Source: Anaerozeibacter sp031551775 | GTDB taxonomy: Bacteria; Bacillota; Clostridia; Christensenellales; Aristaeellaceae | Assembly: GCA_031551775.1 (NCBI GenBank) | Contig: JAVBND010000061.1 | Location: 1-57,869 of the forward strand | Direction: 5' to 3' | DNA length: 57,869 nt | Shown: one piece after another, positions 8,017 to 16,706 of the stretch | Layout of the letters: each line of letters begins with the position of its first letter | How positions within the stretch are numbered: position 1 is the first letter of the stretch | Notes under the pieces: generated by a model | What the model was told of the DNA's origin: nothing | Seen by the model: the letters and a program-made list of their open reading frames with translations, nothing else | Database searches by the model: none | Program-made: the position numbers and the translations under genes

Positions 8017-8946
8017 GTGAAGCCCATCGTTTTGGAGACGGTCCTGGGGGCGTATACCTGCCAGGAAGGAGATATCTGGGACGCGCACCTGCACTTTTGG
8101 GGCAGACCCAACCCCCTGGTACGGGACGAGGAGGACCTGGTGCTTCAGCATGAGGCGATGGTTGGGAAAGAGCTTACAATGTTTTACCAAGCGGGCGGAC
8201 GCGTGTGCGTGGACTTTGGCCCGCTGGATTACCACCGCAACCCTGAAGTGCTGGTGCGCCTGAGCGCCGACACGGGGGTGATGATCCTGATGAACGCCGG
8301 GTTTTACCGCAGCCCGGGCGTGGACATGTTCATTGAGCGCCACGGGGCGGAAAGTCTCAAGCGCAGGCTGGTGGACGAAGCGCGCTACGGCGAGGAGCGC
8401 ACCGGCGCCCGAGTGGCGCTTTACAAATGGTCCACTTCAGATGAAATCACGCCCGGCGAGCGGCAGGCGCTGGACATTGTGGCCTGGGCGCACCACCAAA
8501 CCGGGCTGCCCATAGCCACCCATTTAAACCGGGGGCGTCTGGCGCATGAGCAGATTGCCGCCATGACGGAAAAAGGCATCGCACCCAGCGACATCGTGAT
8601 CGGGCACCTGGACATGATCCCGGACATCACCGCGGATCAGCTTTGCCGGGTGCTGGACAAGGGGGTATATATCTCATTTGACCAGCTGGGCAAGCCCAAG
8701 TACGGCTCAGACCAGGGCAAAATTGCGCTGCTGCGCCAGTTGATCGACCGGGGGTTTGGCGACAGGGTCCTGTGCGCCACCGACATCGGGCGGCGCTCTT
8801 GCCTGAAGGCATTTGGCGGCTCGCCCGGCTACGAGCACATCCCCAAGGTGTTCCGCGAAGAGCTCAAGGAAGCGGGGTTTACCCCGGGGGAAATGCGCCG
8901 GTTGCTTACGATCAATCCGGCCACCTGTTACCGCAAGCGCGTATGA
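8017..8946 (+). CDS. Phosphotriesterase-family metal-dependent hydrolase
   Basis: This 309-residue amidohydrolase-superfamily TIM barrel resembles the PTE/lactonase family. Visible metal-site elements are WDAHLHFWG (HxH, residues ~22-26), a Lys in VALYKWST that could be the carboxylated bridge, ATHLNRGR and IGHLDM (two His ligands), and CATDIGRR (Asp). Family members hydrolyse lactones, phosphoesters or related esters. Next to a sugar kinase and a dehydrogenase, a sugar-lactone or phospholactone hydrolase is a reasonable guess but not shown. The start is GTG at 8017, two bases after the regulator stop, with GGAGG about 9 nt upstream. Confidence 0.78.
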   Translation: MKPIVLETVLGAYTCQEGDIWDAHLHFWGRPNPLVRDEEDLVLQHEAMVGKELTMFYQAGGRVCVDFGPLDYHRNPEVLVRLSADTGVMILMNAGFYRSPGVDMFIERHGAESLKRRLVDEARYGEERTGARVALYKWSTSDEITPGERQALDIVAWAHHQTGLPIATHLNRGRLAHEQIAAMTEKGIAPSDIVIGHLDMIPDITADQLCRVLDKGVYISFDQLGKPKYGSDQGKIALLRQLIDRGFGDRVLCATDIGRRSCLKAFGGSPGYEHIPKVFREELKEAGFTPGEMRRLLTINPATCYRKRV

Positions 8947-8965
8947 AACGCCGAGAGGAGAAAAT

Positions 8966-10009
8966 ATGCTGACCATCGCCGTGGCGGACGCCTTTTTGAA
9001 AGAAGAGTACTACCGGGCATGCTTTTCAAAGCACCCGGAATATCAGCTCGGCCAAGTTCTGTACTTTGGCGCCCCTGACCGGGCATCCATGCGCGATCCC
9101 ATCCACATGATCGAGCGGGGCGGTCCAGACGCGGTGGAGCCGCCGGAGGACCTGTACCGAGCGGTGGAAGAGGCTCAGGTGCTGATGGTTCACCTATGTC
9201 CTGTGAACCGCCGGGTCATCGAAAGGGCGAAGAACCTAAAGATCATCCTGCTCAACCGGGGCGGCACGGAAAATGTGGACCTCCAAGCCGCGGCGGAGCA
9301 CGGCGTGGCGGTGCTCAACAACCCCGCCCACAACGCAAATTCCGTCGCGGAGCTGACCTTGGGGCTGATGCTTTCCGAGATGCGAAACCTGGCCCGCACC
9401 CATGCATCTCTTGTTGAGGGCAGGTGGCAGGAGCACTTTCACAACAGCGGCAAGGTGTACGAGATCGCGGGCAAGACGGTGGGCATCATCGGGTTTGGCA
9501 ACATCGGCAGGCGCGTGGCTCGAAAGCTGACGGTGTTTGACGCAAATGTACTGGTGTACGACAAGTACGTGAGCCCGGACGAGTCCGACATAAAAAAATA
9601 CGGCTGCACATTTGTGGATCTGGATACGCTGCTGGCCGCCAGCGACATCATCACCTTGCACGTACGCTCGGACGACATGGTGCTTGACCGGGACGCCCTT
9701 CAAAAGATCAAGCCCGGCGCCTACTTCATCAACACCGCCCGGCCCCATTTGATCGATAACGACGCCATGGTGGCGTTGCTCAAATCAGGCCATGTGGAGG
9801 GCGCCGCCTTTGACGTATTTCTGCGCGAGCCGATCGACCCGGACGAGCCCTATATTCAGCTTGACAACGTAACCCTGTCCAACCACCGGGGCGGCGACAC
9901 GGTCAACTGCTACGCCGACAGCCCGTCCATGCTCATGGTCCAGGCCAACCGCTACTTCGCGGGCGAGCGGCCGAACTTCTTCGCCAACCGGCAATGGATG
10001 GGCAAGTAG
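8966..10009 (+). CDS. D-isomer-specific 2-hydroxyacid dehydrogenase
   Basis: This 347-residue NAD-dependent dehydrogenase is of the SerA/hydroxypyruvate reductase type. NPAHNANSVAELTLGLML precedes the nucleotide fold, GIIGFGNIGRRVARKL holds the GxGxxG motif with an acidic residue (VYDKY) about 20 residues later, and HVRSDD, DVFLREPID and LSNHRGGDT supply the catalytic Arg, Glu and His. It interconverts a 2-hydroxy acid and a 2-keto acid in the cytoplasm. I choose ATG 8966 because AGAGGAG lies just upstream. As the last gene of the importer operon it probably handles an acid made from the imported sugar. Confidence 0.85.
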   Translation: MLTIAVADAFLKEEYYRACFSKHPEYQLGQVLYFGAPDRASMRDPIHMIERGGPDAVEPPEDLYRAVEEAQVLMVHLCPVNRRVIERAKNLKIILLNRGGTENVDLQAAAEHGVAVLNNPAHNANSVAELTLGLMLSEMRNLARTHASLVEGRWQEHFHNSGKVYEIAGKTVGIIGFGNIGRRVARKLTVFDANVLVYDKYVSPDESDIKKYGCTFVDLDTLLAASDIITLHVRSDDMVLDRDALQKIKPGAYFINTARPHLIDNDAMVALLKSGHVEGAAFDVFLREPIDPDEPYIQLDNVTLSNHRGGDTVNCYADSPSMLMVQANRYFAGERPNFFANRQWMGK

Positions 10010-10078
10010 CCGGGGGAATGGCGCCCATCCTTTAAAAAATTGGCATTCGATTTTGTCGGATGTTAATTTTTTTGCCGG

Positions 10079-10108
10079 TGAGACGATGACGCCTTCGTCA
10101 TCGTCTCA
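10079..10108. terminator. Perfect 13-bp stem-loop at operon end
   Basis: TGAGACGATGACG (10079-10091) pairs perfectly with CGTCATCGTCTCA (10096-10108) around a CCTT loop. It lies 70 bp after the dehydrogenase stop and before the next operon. Only a weak T-rich stretch (GGTTTCC) follows, so it may be a terminator or an RNA-stabilising hairpin. Confidence 0.6.
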
Positions 10109-10178
10109 GGTTTCCTCGAGATTTGTTTGCTTCGTATGACAACCATTTTTATCTGTGCCGTTGGCGTGAAAACAAAAG

Positions 10179-10194
10179 GATAAAAATTTTTATC
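10179..10194. promoter_or_regulatory. AT-rich perfect palindrome upstream of importer operon
   Basis: GATAAAAATTTTTATC is a 16-bp perfect palindrome about 85 bp before the first permease gene. It could be a binding site for the response regulator at 16707-18254, or simply an AT-rich promoter tract. No clear -35/-10 pair is seen next to it. Confidence 0.3.
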
Positions 10195-10280
10195 GGATGG
10201 GTCATTCGGTTTATTTATTAAAGTGCGCAAATGATGTAAACTGGCATCGTAGACGAAAGGTGTGAATGGAGTGACCGGAA

Positions 10281-11207
10281 ATGATTCTGGCCGACAAAAG
10301 AACCCTTGTGCGATCCAGGGAAATACAGGACAATGTTAGCGGATGGTTGTTTATAGCGCCGCTGTTGGTATTTTTCATGGTGTTTACGGGATTGCCCGTT
10401 GTTGTCACGCTTTGCTACCTGGGCTTTACGAAGTACAACATTATGACAAATCCTGTGTGGGTAGGGCTTGAGAATTTCAAGTACATGTTGAAGGATCCGG
10501 CCATAAAGCAGGTCGCGTGGAATGTGATTCGCCTGCCGCTGTTTCTGGTGCCTTCCCATGTGATTTTTAGCTTGTTGATGGCCTACGGCGTATACCGTAT
10601 CCGAGGCCGGTTTTTCAAAGGATTTTGCCGTACCGCGATTTACTTTCCGGCAATTACCACCACGGCTTCGGTGGCCATTGCATGGGGATACCTATTCAAC
10701 AAAGATTTCGGCGTAATCAACTGGGCGCTCGGCTCGCTGGGCGTGATCAAGGAGGGCATTGCGTGGACCACTTCTTCTAAGTACGCCATGCTCGCCATCG
10801 TGATCTTTAGCATCTGGAAGTTCACAGGCTTGCACTTCATTTATTATTTGATTGGCCTTGAAAACATTCCTACCGGTTATTACGAAGCGGCGCGCATTGA
10901 TGGCGCAAGCGAGCGCGTGATATTTACCCGCATTACCATTCCGCTTCTGACGCCGTCAATTTTCTATGTGCTGTTAACCACGCTGATTGGGACCATGCAG
11001 GCCTTTGACGAGCCGTTCTTTGTAACGGGCGGCGGACCGGGGGACAACACGCGCACGGTTGCGCTATTCATTTACGAAAAGGCATTTCAGGCCTACGACA
11101 TGGGCTATGCATCCGCCGTGGCGGCATTGCTGTTCGTGGTCATCTTCATCATGACTGCCGTGCAGATGAAGATACAGAAAAAATGGGTGGTCTATGATTA
11201 CGAGTAG
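10281..11207 (+). CDS. Carbohydrate ABC transporter permease (MalF/UgpA type)
   Basis: The 308-residue protein has about six membrane segments. The EAA loop reads YYEAARIDGASERVIFTRITIPLLTP with the conserved G spaced as in family-1 importers, the site where the ATPase docks. MGYASAVAALLFVVIFI is the last membrane segment. It forms the channel with the next permease and is fed by the binding protein at 12126. A GGAG motif lies 9 nt before the ATG. No ATPase gene is in the operon, so a shared MsmK/UgpC-type ATPase elsewhere is probably used. Confidence 0.9.
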   Translation: MILADKRTLVRSREIQDNVSGWLFIAPLLVFFMVFTGLPVVVTLCYLGFTKYNIMTNPVWVGLENFKYMLKDPAIKQVAWNVIRLPLFLVPSHVIFSLLMAYGVYRIRGRFFKGFCRTAIYFPAITTTASVAIAWGYLFNKDFGVINWALGSLGVIKEGIAWTTSSKYAMLAIVIFSIWKFTGLHFIYYLIGLENIPTGYYEAARIDGASERVIFTRITIPLLTPSIFYVLLTTLIGTMQAFDEPFFVTGGGPGDNTRTVALFIYEKAFQAYDMGYASAVAALLFVVIFIMTAVQMKIQKKWVVYDYE

Positions 11208-11213
11208 GGAGGG
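11208..11213 (+). promoter_or_regulatory. Ribosome binding site deciding a TTG start
   Basis: GGAGGG directly follows the stop of the first permease and is 7 nt before the TTG at 11221. The in-frame ATG at 11194 lies upstream of this site and has none of its own. Confidence 0.55.
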
Positions 11214-11220
11214 AAGCGCT

Positions 11221-12060
11221 TTGAGCCGCGTGAGAGCCAATACAATCTTGATACGGTCGCTTCACTGGTTCGTGATGGGCGTTTTTTCCCTGGCGATGCT
11301 GATTCCGTTCAGCTGGATGTTGGCGACCTCCATGCGCAAGGCGAACGATTCCTTCACCTTGCCGCCGGCCATATTTCCCACCCGATGGAATTTTGATAAC
11401 TACCAATCGGTACTCAGCGGCTTGAAGATCGGCACCTATATGGCGAACAGCCTGATTGTTACATTGGCGTCCATGGCGATCATGCTGCTGCTCACAAGCA
11501 TGGCGGCCTATGCCTTCGCCCGCATAAAATTCAAGGGCAGGGAAGTGCTTTTTCCCATACTGCTGGCCGGATTGATGATTCCGGGGCAGTCGATTGCCAT
11601 TCCGGTCTTTCTGATCATCCGTGGGATGAAATTGATCGATAACCTGGCATCGTTGATCCTGACGCTGGTATACTATCCGCTTGGCCTGTTCATGTTGCGC
11701 CAGGTGATGATGTCGATCCCGCAAAGCTATGATGAGGCGGCCTATTGTGATGGCGCGGGACATTTCACGATTTTTTCTCGCATCATACTGCCCATGTCCA
11801 AATCCACCCTGATGGTGGTGATGGTGATGCACTTCATCCGCGCATGGAACGATTTTTTCAATCCGCTGATTCTGATCAATTCCAATGGCAAGATGACACT
11901 GCCGCTGGGCATCCGCATGCTCAACACCACCAATGGCCGCAGCAATATGCCGCTTATGACGGCGGCGATCCTGCTTTCGCTGTTGGTGCCGCTATTGGTC
12001 TATATTTTTGGACAGAAATATCTTACGCAGGGCACTATGCTGTCCGGCTTGAAGAATTGA
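11221..12060 (+). CDS. Carbohydrate ABC transporter permease (MalG/UgpE type)
   Basis: The second channel subunit has 279 residues from TTG 11221 (the longer form from ATG 11194 has 288 and would overlap the upstream gene). It has six membrane segments. The EAA loop SYDEAAYCDGAGHFTIFSRI is the ATPase contact, and the C terminus (LTQGTMLSGLKN) is the standard ending of this family. It works with the permease at 10281. Confidence 0.9.
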   Translation: MSRVRANTILIRSLHWFVMGVFSLAMLIPFSWMLATSMRKANDSFTLPPAIFPTRWNFDNYQSVLSGLKIGTYMANSLIVTLASMAIMLLLTSMAAYAFARIKFKGREVLFPILLAGLMIPGQSIAIPVFLIIRGMKLIDNLASLILTLVYYPLGLFMLRQVMMSIPQSYDEAAYCDGAGHFTIFSRIILPMSKSTLMVVMVMHFIRAWNDFFNPLILINSNGKMTLPLGIRMLNTTNGRSNMPLMTAAILLSLLVPLLVYIFGQKYLTQGTMLSGLKN

Positions 12061-12125
12061 TTTCGGAGACACCGGCCGGGTTTCCGAAGCAAATAGCAAA
12101 CTATAAGGATGGGGAGGGCAATCAA

Positions 12126-13394
12126 GTGAAGAGGTTTTTGTCGGTGTTGCTTGTGTTGACGATGGTGTTTTGCGCTTTCAGTTTAAATGCTGTCGCGGAA
12201 CAGAAGGTTCTGAAGGTGGCCATGACCTCCGGCGATATCCCGGCGGATGGAACGGCCTCCATTGAAGCCATGTTTGACCGGTTTGAAGAAGAGAATGACT
12301 GCATCGTCGAACTGGTGGTTATTGCCCATGACGGCTGGGCCGATTATCTGACCAAGCTACAAACCATGATGATCTCCGGCAACGCGCCGGACGTATTCCA
12401 GAACCCCCATGAGGGCGGCATGATGGCCAACAAGTTGGGCATTGTGGCTCCGCTCAACGATTACATTGACGCGCATCCCGAGGCGTGGGAGACGTTCACG
12501 GCCCGCTGTCCCGAATGGCTGCACAATGCCCGCCTGGTGGATGGCAAGATTTACGGCCTTCCGGATTGCTTCCAGCGAACCGTCATGTGGTTTAATTGCG
12601 ACAGGCTTGGCGAAGCCGGATTGGAAGTGCCTGCGGCGGACTGGACTTGGGAAGAGTTTGAACATTATCTGGAGGTACTCTCAAAGCCCAAGGCGGACGG
12701 CACCAAGCAGTACGCCATCGCCATTCCGGACTATTACTTTGTTTACAACCAATGGCTGTATTCCTTTGGCACCGGCTTCCTGAATGACGCCTATGACGAG
12801 GTGACGTTTGACAGCGAAGCCTCCATCGAGCTGATGCAGTTCCTCGCGGATTGCGTAGCCAAGGGTTATGCGCCGGTTCCGGACAGCAATTATGACTATC
12901 TTCAGCAATTGGTGGACGGACACGTAGCCATGACCAACGCGGGGCGCTGGCTGATCAACTACTGTAAGTCCAACGACTTCTACAATGTTGCGGCAGTGGA
13001 AATCCCCCATAAGTACTCCGATCGTCAAGAATACGCCATCGGCTGCTTCGAGGTGATCAGCAGCACTGTCAACTATGAACTGGCTTCCGCTTTCGCGTTC
13101 TATACAGCAAGCGAACAATGGGTAACGGACTGGGCCAACAATACTTCGAACATCCCTTCCTTGTCGGACATAGAGCTGAGCGATGATTTGTCCGTTAAGG
13201 GCTACATCGGCCAAGATCTGTTCGACGTTGACGGTATGCCGGAGGAATCCTACCCCATGCAGAGCCCCGCGGCCTTTACCGAAGTGAGCAACATCTTTGA
13301 CCGCTGTTTATCCTCCGTCATGTCCGGCGAGATATCCGCGGAGGCGGCCTGCAAGGCGGCGGCTGAGGAAATGCGCATGGCAATCGCAAAGTAG
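12126..13394 (+). CDS. Extracellular solute-binding protein, family 1
   Basis: The 422-residue protein starts at GTG 12126 with a signal peptide (MKRFLSVLLVLTMVFCAFS, cleavage probably after NAVAEQ). The mature part shows the family-1 pattern: LTKLQTMMISGNAPDVFQ near residue 80, DGKIYGLPDCFQRTVMWFN near residue 140, and LVDGHVAMTNAGRWLI near residue 265. It should bind an oligosaccharide, glycoside or nucleoside-like compound. Its place between the permeases and a nucleoside-hydrolase-like enzyme hints at an N- or O-ribosyl compound, but this is inference. GGGGAGGG precedes the start. Confidence 0.88.
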   Translation: MKRFLSVLLVLTMVFCAFSLNAVAEQKVLKVAMTSGDIPADGTASIEAMFDRFEEENDCIVELVVIAHDGWADYLTKLQTMMISGNAPDVFQNPHEGGMMANKLGIVAPLNDYIDAHPEAWETFTARCPEWLHNARLVDGKIYGLPDCFQRTVMWFNCDRLGEAGLEVPAADWTWEEFEHYLEVLSKPKADGTKQYAIAIPDYYFVYNQWLYSFGTGFLNDAYDEVTFDSEASIELMQFLADCVAKGYAPVPDSNYDYLQQLVDGHVAMTNAGRWLINYCKSNDFYNVAAVEIPHKYSDRQEYAIGCFEVISSTVNYELASAFAFYTASEQWVTDWANNTSNIPSLSDIELSDDLSVKGYIGQDLFDVDGMPEESYPMQSPAAFTEVSNIFDRCLSSVMSGEISAEAACKAAAEEMRMAIAK

Positions 13395-13416
13395 ATCCCG
13401 ATTCACGCAGGTATTT

Positions 13417-13460
13417 AGCCGCCGGTGTGCGCCGATCATCGGCTGCCGCCGGCGGCTTTT
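13417..13460 (+). terminator. Stem-loop between binding protein and nucleoside hydrolase
   Basis: AGCCGCCGG (13417-13425) pairs with CCGGCGGCT (13449-13457), followed by TTTT. The loop contains a smaller palindrome (GCCGATCATCGGC, 13431-13443). It lies only 21 bp before the next start codon, so it would act as a partial terminator or as protection for the binding-protein mRNA. Confidence 0.55.
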
Positions 13461-13480
13461 CAGCAAATGGAGGAACGATT

Positions 13481-14446
13481 ATGGAACGCATAAAGGTTAT
13501 TCTTGATACCGATATCGGCACCGATATAGACGATGCGCTGGCGCTGGCGTATCTTCTAAACCAGCCCGCTTGCCAACTGATGGGCATTACCACCCTCACG
13601 GGAGAGGCGGATGTGCGTGCGCGAATGGCGAGCGCCATGCTCTACGCCGCGGATCGCACCAATATCCCCATTCACATCGGCGCAAAGGATTGCATCCTGA
13701 TTGAACAAAAAGAGCGTTTCGCGCCGCAGTCCGTCATGTTAAACAAGTGGCGCCACGATACGGAATTTCCCAATGATGCCATCTTATGGATGCAAAGGGT
13801 CATCCGAGAGAATCCCGGTGAAATTGTGTTGCTGGGTATTTCTCCCATGAGCAACATCGCGCGGCTGTTCTTGGCTGACCCGGGAATTTCCTCACTGTTG
13901 AGGGGCTTGTACCTGATGTGCGGCAAGTTCTCCGAATGGGACTTCCGGCCGTGGAGCAAGGCGGGAACCGGCCCAAAAGAAGACCGGAACAGCGCCTTTG
14001 TTCCGGCGGATATACGCGCCTTTATGGCTGGGGGGGCTCTGGAGATGAATGCGCTGATCGACCCCTATGCTACCGCAATCGTCTACAAAAGCGCGGTGCC
14101 GCTGCATCGCTCAATAGGCGTTGACATGACGCATCAGGTGACTTTGTCCAAAGATGAATTCCTGAGCCGTTGCGATGCCCATCCCATATTCAGGCCCATT
14201 TTGGACATGACGGGCGTGTGGTTTGAGTCAAGCGATCATGTCACTTTTCATGATCCGTTGGCCTCAGTATGCGTATTTAACCGGAAGGTGTGCGAATTTA
14301 CACGGGGCAACGTATCGGTGGACATTGAAAGCCGCATGCTCAAGGGGTACACCCATTTCCAGGAAGATCCAAACGGAGGGCAGGAAGTCGCCAGCCGCGT
14401 CAGCCCGGAAAAGTTCTTTGAAGCCTATTATTCTGTTTTTCAATGA
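13481..14446 (+). CDS. Inosine/uridine-preferring nucleoside hydrolase family protein
   Basis: The 321-residue protein begins with KVILDTDIGTDIDDALALAYLL, the calcium-binding DTDxGxDDA motif of the IunH/RihA family. LLGISPMSNIARLF and later DPYATAIVY and FHDPLASVCVF match the other conserved blocks, including the late Asp ligand. Family members cleave N-ribosyl bonds of nucleosides, but many bacterial relatives next to sugar importers have unknown glycosidic substrates. The usual MCG(G/A) block reads LMCGKFSEWDFRP. ATG 13481 follows TGGAGGAACG. It should act in the cytoplasm on what the upstream importer brings in. Confidence 0.85.
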   Translation: MERIKVILDTDIGTDIDDALALAYLLNQPACQLMGITTLTGEADVRARMASAMLYAADRTNIPIHIGAKDCILIEQKERFAPQSVMLNKWRHDTEFPNDAILWMQRVIRENPGEIVLLGISPMSNIARLFLADPGISSLLRGLYLMCGKFSEWDFRPWSKAGTGPKEDRNSAFVPADIRAFMAGGALEMNALIDPYATAIVYKSAVPLHRSIGVDMTHQVTLSKDEFLSRCDAHPIFRPILDMTGVWFESSDHVTFHDPLASVCVFNRKVCEFTRGNVSVDIESRMLKGYTHFQEDPNGGQEVASRVSPEKFFEAYYSVFQ

Positions 14447-14521
14447 TTCTTATCCTTGCAATGAGGCAGGGGAATTGGTATCATGATCTTCGGGACGCAG
14501 TTTCGGTTTCGGGCGGCAACA

Positions 14522-14556
14522 CGGGGCTGTTCATTTCATATGTCAGCCCCGGTTTT
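14522..14556 (+). terminator. Rho-independent terminator of the importer/nucleoside hydrolase operon
   Basis: CGGGGCTG (14522-14529) pairs with CAGCCCCG (14544-14551) around a 14-nt loop and is followed by GTTTT. The MITE-like element begins immediately after this T run. Confidence 0.55.
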
Positions 14557-14557
14557 A

Positions 14558-14764
14558 GGGCGTGTTGACACTACCGCTCAACGCCCATCTTCACTCGCCT
14601 TTTTGTGTCTGACCGAGCTCCACCCCACGAACACGGTGCGCCGTGTTCGTGGGGGCCCCGGGTTGCTTTCCCTCGAAATACGCTCGGTATTCCTTCGGGA
14701 AAGCGCCTTGTCAGACGCAAAAATCCAAGGGAATCTGAGCATTTCGGATAGTGTCAACACGCCC
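14558..14764. mobile_element. MITE-like element, 207 bp, perfect 16-bp terminal inverted repeats
   Basis: GGGCGTGTTGACACTA (14558-14573) and TAGTGTCAACACGCCC (14749-14764) are perfect inverted repeats, each flanked outside by TA (14556-14557 and 14765-14766), as expected for a TA target duplication of IS630/mariner- or IS5-like elements. Inside lie nested inverted repeats: TTTTTGTGTCTGAC with GTCAGACGCAAAAA (one mismatch), CCCCACGAACACGG with CCGTGTTCGTGGGG around TGCG (14623-14654, perfect), and GCTTTCCC with GGGAAAGC (14665-14704). No credible protein is encoded. Together these features suggest a non-autonomous transposon that folds into an elaborate hairpin. No second copy was noticed in the window. 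Confidence 0.7.
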
Positions 14765-14860
14765 TAACCCGATGCGCCGATGAGCGCGGCATTTACGCAA
14801 TCTTCTGTACCTTCTTGAGTTGCCGGGAGACCAGCGGACTTTCCGTGGAGGTGCGTTTTA

Positions 14861-16693
14861 ATGAGAATGTTGTTTCGGAAGTTTCACGGCGTAACCACAC
14901 AGACGCTAAAAATGTATATTCTGATTCCGCTGGCCTTGGTTGTTGTGATCATTACCATACTGGAAAGCCTTGTTATTTTGGAGAGTGTTACCCAAATCGT
15001 GCGCCTCCGGGTGGTGGAAGCGCAAATCATGAGCAATGAACAGGTGTTGTATGGCATTGATCAATACTTTGGTGAACTTGCGCGCATTGCGCGGCAGCCG
15101 GGCAGCAGTATGGAAATATTGCCGATCCTGCGCAAATATCCGGAGGATGTAACGGCGTCTGCCTTGCTCTCGGACCAGTATACGGCTCAGATGTTCATGT
15201 TTCGCGAAATCATGCTACCCAATTCGGATTTCGAATCGGCGTTGATCTATCATGAACGTCAGGACAAGTTTTATGCCTTGAGCGACTCCTACTTGATTCA
15301 GCAAAACCGCCAGTATGACTTTTCCGTCCCGCGGGCGGACTATCAGACCAAGCTGCCCAAGAGTGTTGCGGGTGCGGGGGCAACCTGGATTTCCGGCATT
15401 CGCCCAAGCGCCATGCTGATCAAACCCAGCAGCGATTTTGTGGTCACCTATATTCAGGAAATTATGATTCCCGCGTCCATTCGCCCATCGCCCCTGGGCG
15501 CATTCTTTCTCAATATTGACATCGGCGCCTTTGAGAGATTGTACGATCGCTATTCCGCCGACCCGGACAGCGATTACTACATCATCGACCGGGACGGCAA
15601 CATCGTGGCCTGTACAAACAAGGCCCGGTTGGCCAATCCTGTCAACGAATATGTCCACCGCATCGATTTCTCCGAGCCGGAAGCACATAGCCTTATTTCG
15701 GACGGGAAGGTCTACACCATATCACAAGTGTCTGAGGTATGCGGATGGCGGGTGATCAAGGAGGCGGCTGAAAAAGTTGTCTTTGGCTATGAAAGGGAAA
15801 TCCTCCGGATTATACTTTTGTCTACGGTCTTGTTGCTCATGCTGGAATTTGTGGCGATATGGGCAATGGTGTCGCGCTTCACCCGCCCCATTACATTGAT
15901 CAAAGCCCGGTTGATGGAGGTGGCGGCAGGGGATATGAACGTGCGCTTTGATGTGGATGACCAGCATCCCGTGGCGGAAGTGCGGGACATGAACATGATG
16001 CTTCAGGAGATGCTTGATAAGATCAACCAGCTGATCCGCCGGATCTATGAAGAAGAAAGTGAAAAGCGCGAGCTGGAAATGAGCGTTTTGCAAAGCCAGA
16101 TCACGCCGCATTTTATCTATAATACCCTCAGCCGTATTCAATGGATGGCTACGATGCAGCAGGCGGACAACGTAGCCAGCCTGCTGGGCGCGTTTTCGGG
16201 CATACTCACCTATTGCAGCCGGAACACGGATTATTACGTCACGCTGCGCGATGAAGTGTGTTTTATACAGGAATATATAAAAATCATGCAGCTTCGCCTG
16301 CTGGGCGAAGTGGATGCGGAATTAAGGATTGCGCCGGAACTGATGGACATGCGCGTGCTGCGCCTGATATTGCAGCCGATCGTGGAAAACGCTTTCCTGT
16401 ACGCCTTTGTCGATGATGGATCCAAACCCCTGAAGCTGCTGGTCAGCGGTGAAGCCCGCGAAAACCGCTTGTTGCTGCGTGTGAAGGACAACGGTAAGGG
16501 CATACGCCCTGAGGTGCTGCGCACGCTATTGGAGGAACGCACTCCCCATACCAAGGATTCTATTGCGCTCAATAACATTCAAAGACGCGTTCATGCCCAT
16601 TTCGGCAAAGACTTTGGGTTGTCGGTTGAGAGCGTTATTGGGATGGGCACCACGGTCACGATTATCCTGCCGCTTGAACGCATGGTGCGCTAA
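14861..16693 (+). CDS. Sensor histidine kinase, YesM type (HAMP, His_kinase, HATPase)
   Basis: The 610-residue membrane kinase has a first membrane segment at ~20-45 (LIPLALVVVIITILESLVIL), a long extracellular sensor region, a second segment at ~308-332, a HAMP domain (FTRPITLIKARLMEVAAGD), the phospho-acceptor block LQSQITPHFIYNTL with His417, and a C-terminal ATPase domain (LQPIVENAFLYAF, VKDNGKGI). It should sense an extracellular ligand or a loaded binding protein and phosphorylate the regulator at 16707. GGAGGTG precedes the ATG. It follows the importer/nucleoside hydrolase operon, its likely target, with the MITE-like element in between. Confidence 0.92.
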   Translation: MRMLFRKFHGVTTQTLKMYILIPLALVVVIITILESLVILESVTQIVRLRVVEAQIMSNEQVLYGIDQYFGELARIARQPGSSMEILPILRKYPEDVTASALLSDQYTAQMFMFREIMLPNSDFESALIYHERQDKFYALSDSYLIQQNRQYDFSVPRADYQTKLPKSVAGAGATWISGIRPSAMLIKPSSDFVVTYIQEIMIPASIRPSPLGAFFLNIDIGAFERLYDRYSADPDSDYYIIDRDGNIVACTNKARLANPVNEYVHRIDFSEPEAHSLISDGKVYTISQVSEVCGWRVIKEAAEKVVFGYEREILRIILLSTVLLLMLEFVAIWAMVSRFTRPITLIKARLMEVAAGDMNVRFDVDDQHPVAEVRDMNMMLQEMLDKINQLIRRIYEEESEKRELEMSVLQSQITPHFIYNTLSRIQWMATMQQADNVASLLGAFSGILTYCSRNTDYYVTLRDEVCFIQEYIKIMQLRLLGEVDAELRIAPELMDMRVLRLILQPIVENAFLYAFVDDGSKPLKLLVSGEARENRLLLRVKDNGKGIRPEVLRTLLEERTPHTKDSIALNNIQRRVHAHFGKDFGLSVESVIGMGTTVTIILPLERMVR

Positions 16694-16706
16694 GGAGGGG
16701 AGAGAC

